Shown: positions 4,690-5,771 of the stretch, piece by piece
Numbering within the stretch: the first letter of the stretch is position 1
Layout: the number at the start of each line of letters is the position of its first letter
Source: UBA3537 sp965662485
GTDB lineage: Bacteria; Bacteroidota; Bacteroidia; Flavobacteriales; Flavobacteriaceae
DNA length: 5,771 nucleotides
NCBI GenBank assembly: GCA_965662485.1
Contig: CBFIIL010000064.1
Span: 1-5,771, forward strand
Direction of reading: 5' to 3'
Translations under genes and position numbers: made by a program
Notes under the pieces: model-generated
Databases searched by the model: none
What the model was told of the DNA's origin: nothing
What the model saw: only the letters and a program-made list of their open reading frames with translations

Positions 4690-5771
4690 ATGCCCGGATT
4701 TGAACTTTTTGGAGATGCAGAACGCAAAGAAGTCCACGATGTGTTGGACTCTGGTGTTTTGATGCGTTATGGTTTTGATGGCCTTAGACAAGGGCATTGG
4801 AAAGCCAAGGATATGGAATTGGCTATTCAAAAACGATTTGAAGTTAAGCATGCACAATTAGTGAGTAGCGGCACTGCTGCCGTAAGTATGGCACTCGCTG
4901 CTGCGGGGGTAGGTGCTGGGGATGAAGTTATCATGCCAACATTTACGTTTGTAGCTAGTTTTGAAGCTATTATGATGACTGGAGCAACGCCTGTAGTTGT
5001 TGATATAGATGATACTTTAACGCTTGATATTGCATCTGTTAAAGCTGCTATCACATCAAGAACTAAGGCCATAATGCCTGTACACATGTGCGGAAGTATG
5101 GCCAATCTTGAGGCTTTAAAATCTATTTGTGACACACACCATTTACTACTAATCGAAGATGCTTGCCAAGCCATTGGCGGCACATACAAAGGAAAATCCT
5201 TAGGAACCATAGGCGATTTGGGCTGTTTTTCTTTTGATTTTGTAAAAACAGTCACTTGTGGAGAAGGTGGAGGCGTTATCACCAACAATGCGACTTATGC
5301 AAAACACCTCGATCACTTTAGTGACCACGGGCATGATCATATTGGAAATGACCGTGGAGCAGAGGCACACCCATTTTTAGGTTACAATTTTCGTATTTCT
5401 GAGTTAAATGCTGCTGTTGGATTAGCACAATTTAGACGTATAGATGAATTTTTAGCCCTTCAAAAAAAGCATTATTCCATTCTAAGACATGCCCTAGAGG
5501 CCATTGATGGAGTCACTTTTCGAACCGTTCCAGAGGGTGGAGTAGAAAGTTATGCGTTTTTAAATTTCTTTTTGGATGATTTAGAAACCGCTAGAAGTGT
5601 AATTCAATCTTTTAAAGATAATGGGGTCGATGTTTGTTTTCATTATTATGATAACAATTGGCATTACATTCGCAAATGGGAGCACTTGAAAGATAAAAAA
5701 TCTTTGTATCCTTTATCTCAAGAATTAAAAAATGGATTAAATTATTTGAAAAACAAGGATTTTTCTAAATC
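4690..5771 (+). CDS. kdnA: DegT/DnrJ/EryC1/StrS aminotransferase, KdnA-like (8-amino-Kdo synthesis), 3' end missing
   Basis: The frame opens at ATG 4690 and continues without a stop to the window edge, 360 complete codons. It is a PLP-dependent sugar aminotransferase: SSGTAA (59-64) for phosphate binding, D157 in EDACQAIGG for the pyridine nitrogen, and the Schiff-base lysine K186 in FDFVKTVTCGEGG. Beyond the general family it shares details I recall from Shewanella KdnA: the start MPGFELFG, HMCGSM, FSDHGHDHIG, DRGAE.HP, NFRISE.NAA and NNWHY. KdnA converts 8-oxo-Kdo, made by the alcohol dehydrogenase KdnB, to 8-amino-3,8-dideoxy-octulosonate (Kdo8N), which replaces Kdo in lipopolysaccharide. 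KdnA is near 395 residues, so roughly 30-40 are missing. The start lies 2 nt after the nitroreductase stop, implying one transcript. The fold and cofactor assignment are firm; the KdnA substrate is inferred from remembered similarity, and another sugar aminotransferase role remains possible. Confidence 0.8.
   Translation, partial: MPGFELFGDAERKEVHDVLDSGVLMRYGFDGLRQGHWKAKDMELAIQKRFEVKHAQLVSSGTAAVSMALAAAGVGAGDEVIMPTFTFVASFEAIMMTGATPVVVDIDDTLTLDIASVKAAITSRTKAIMPVHMCGSMANLEALKSICDTHHLLLIEDACQAIGGTYKGKSLGTIGDLGCFSFDFVKTVTCGEGGGVITNNATYAKHLDHFSDHGHDHIGNDRGAEAHPFLGYNFRISELNAAVGLAQFRRIDEFLALQKKHYSILRHALEAIDGVTFRTVPEGGVESYAFLNFFLDDLETARSVIQSFKDNGVDVCFHYYDNNWHYIRKWEHLKDKKSLYPLSQELKNGLNYLKNKDFSK

Noticed and set aside
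4357..5288. Two - strand reading frames opposite the nitroreductase and aminotransferase
   Set aside because: Both are antisense to strongly conserved enzyme genes and have low-complexity, family-less sequences.
1..5771. CRISPR array, insertion sequence, phage genes or replication origin
   Set aside because: No regularly spaced repeats, transposase, terminal inverted repeats, phage structural genes or clusters of DnaA-box-like words were seen.

Overview
This window looks like ordinary chromosomal DNA from a low-GC member of the Flavobacteriaceae (Bacteroidota). The protein sequences have the character of that group. Start codons lack Shine-Dalgarno sequences and follow A-rich leaders, and the tRNA gene has a promoter that fits the Bacteroidota pattern exactly (TTTG, 20 nt, TANNTTTG). 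Nothing indicates a phage, an insertion sequence, a CRISPR array or a large mobile island.

Left part (1-2056, + strand): the 3' portion of the cell-division gene zapA is followed by a structured intergenic region that is probably a 6S RNA of the flavobacterial type, then by the complete rny gene for RNase Y. The order zapA, then 6S RNA, resembles the arrangement in gammaproteobacteria. The T-run of the putative RNA ends only 17 nt before the rny start codon, so the two genes are tightly linked in transcription.

Middle part (2057-3832): rny converges with xerD (- strand), a full-length tyrosine recombinase for chromosome dimer resolution, across a gap of 36 bp. Upstream of xerD lies a spacer with a repeated 10-bp word. 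Next comes a tRNA-Ser(UGA) gene with its own promoter and intrinsic terminator, then a small - strand gene for a membrane protein of unknown function with two predicted helices and a possible PH-like cytoplasmic domain.

Right part (3833-5771, + strand): after a very AT-rich, gene-free spacer, an NfsB-type nitroreductase gene is followed 2 nt later by a DegT-family aminotransferase that runs off the window. Its sequence resembles KdnA, the transaminase that makes 8-amino-Kdo (Kdo8N) for lipopolysaccharide. If correct, the window ends in the start of an outer-membrane sugar modification locus, and a KdnB-like alcohol dehydrogenase would be expected just beyond it.

No wholly new system is evident. 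The items most worth attention are the putative 6S RNA with its overlap of the rny leader and its competing stems, and the KdnA-like gene.
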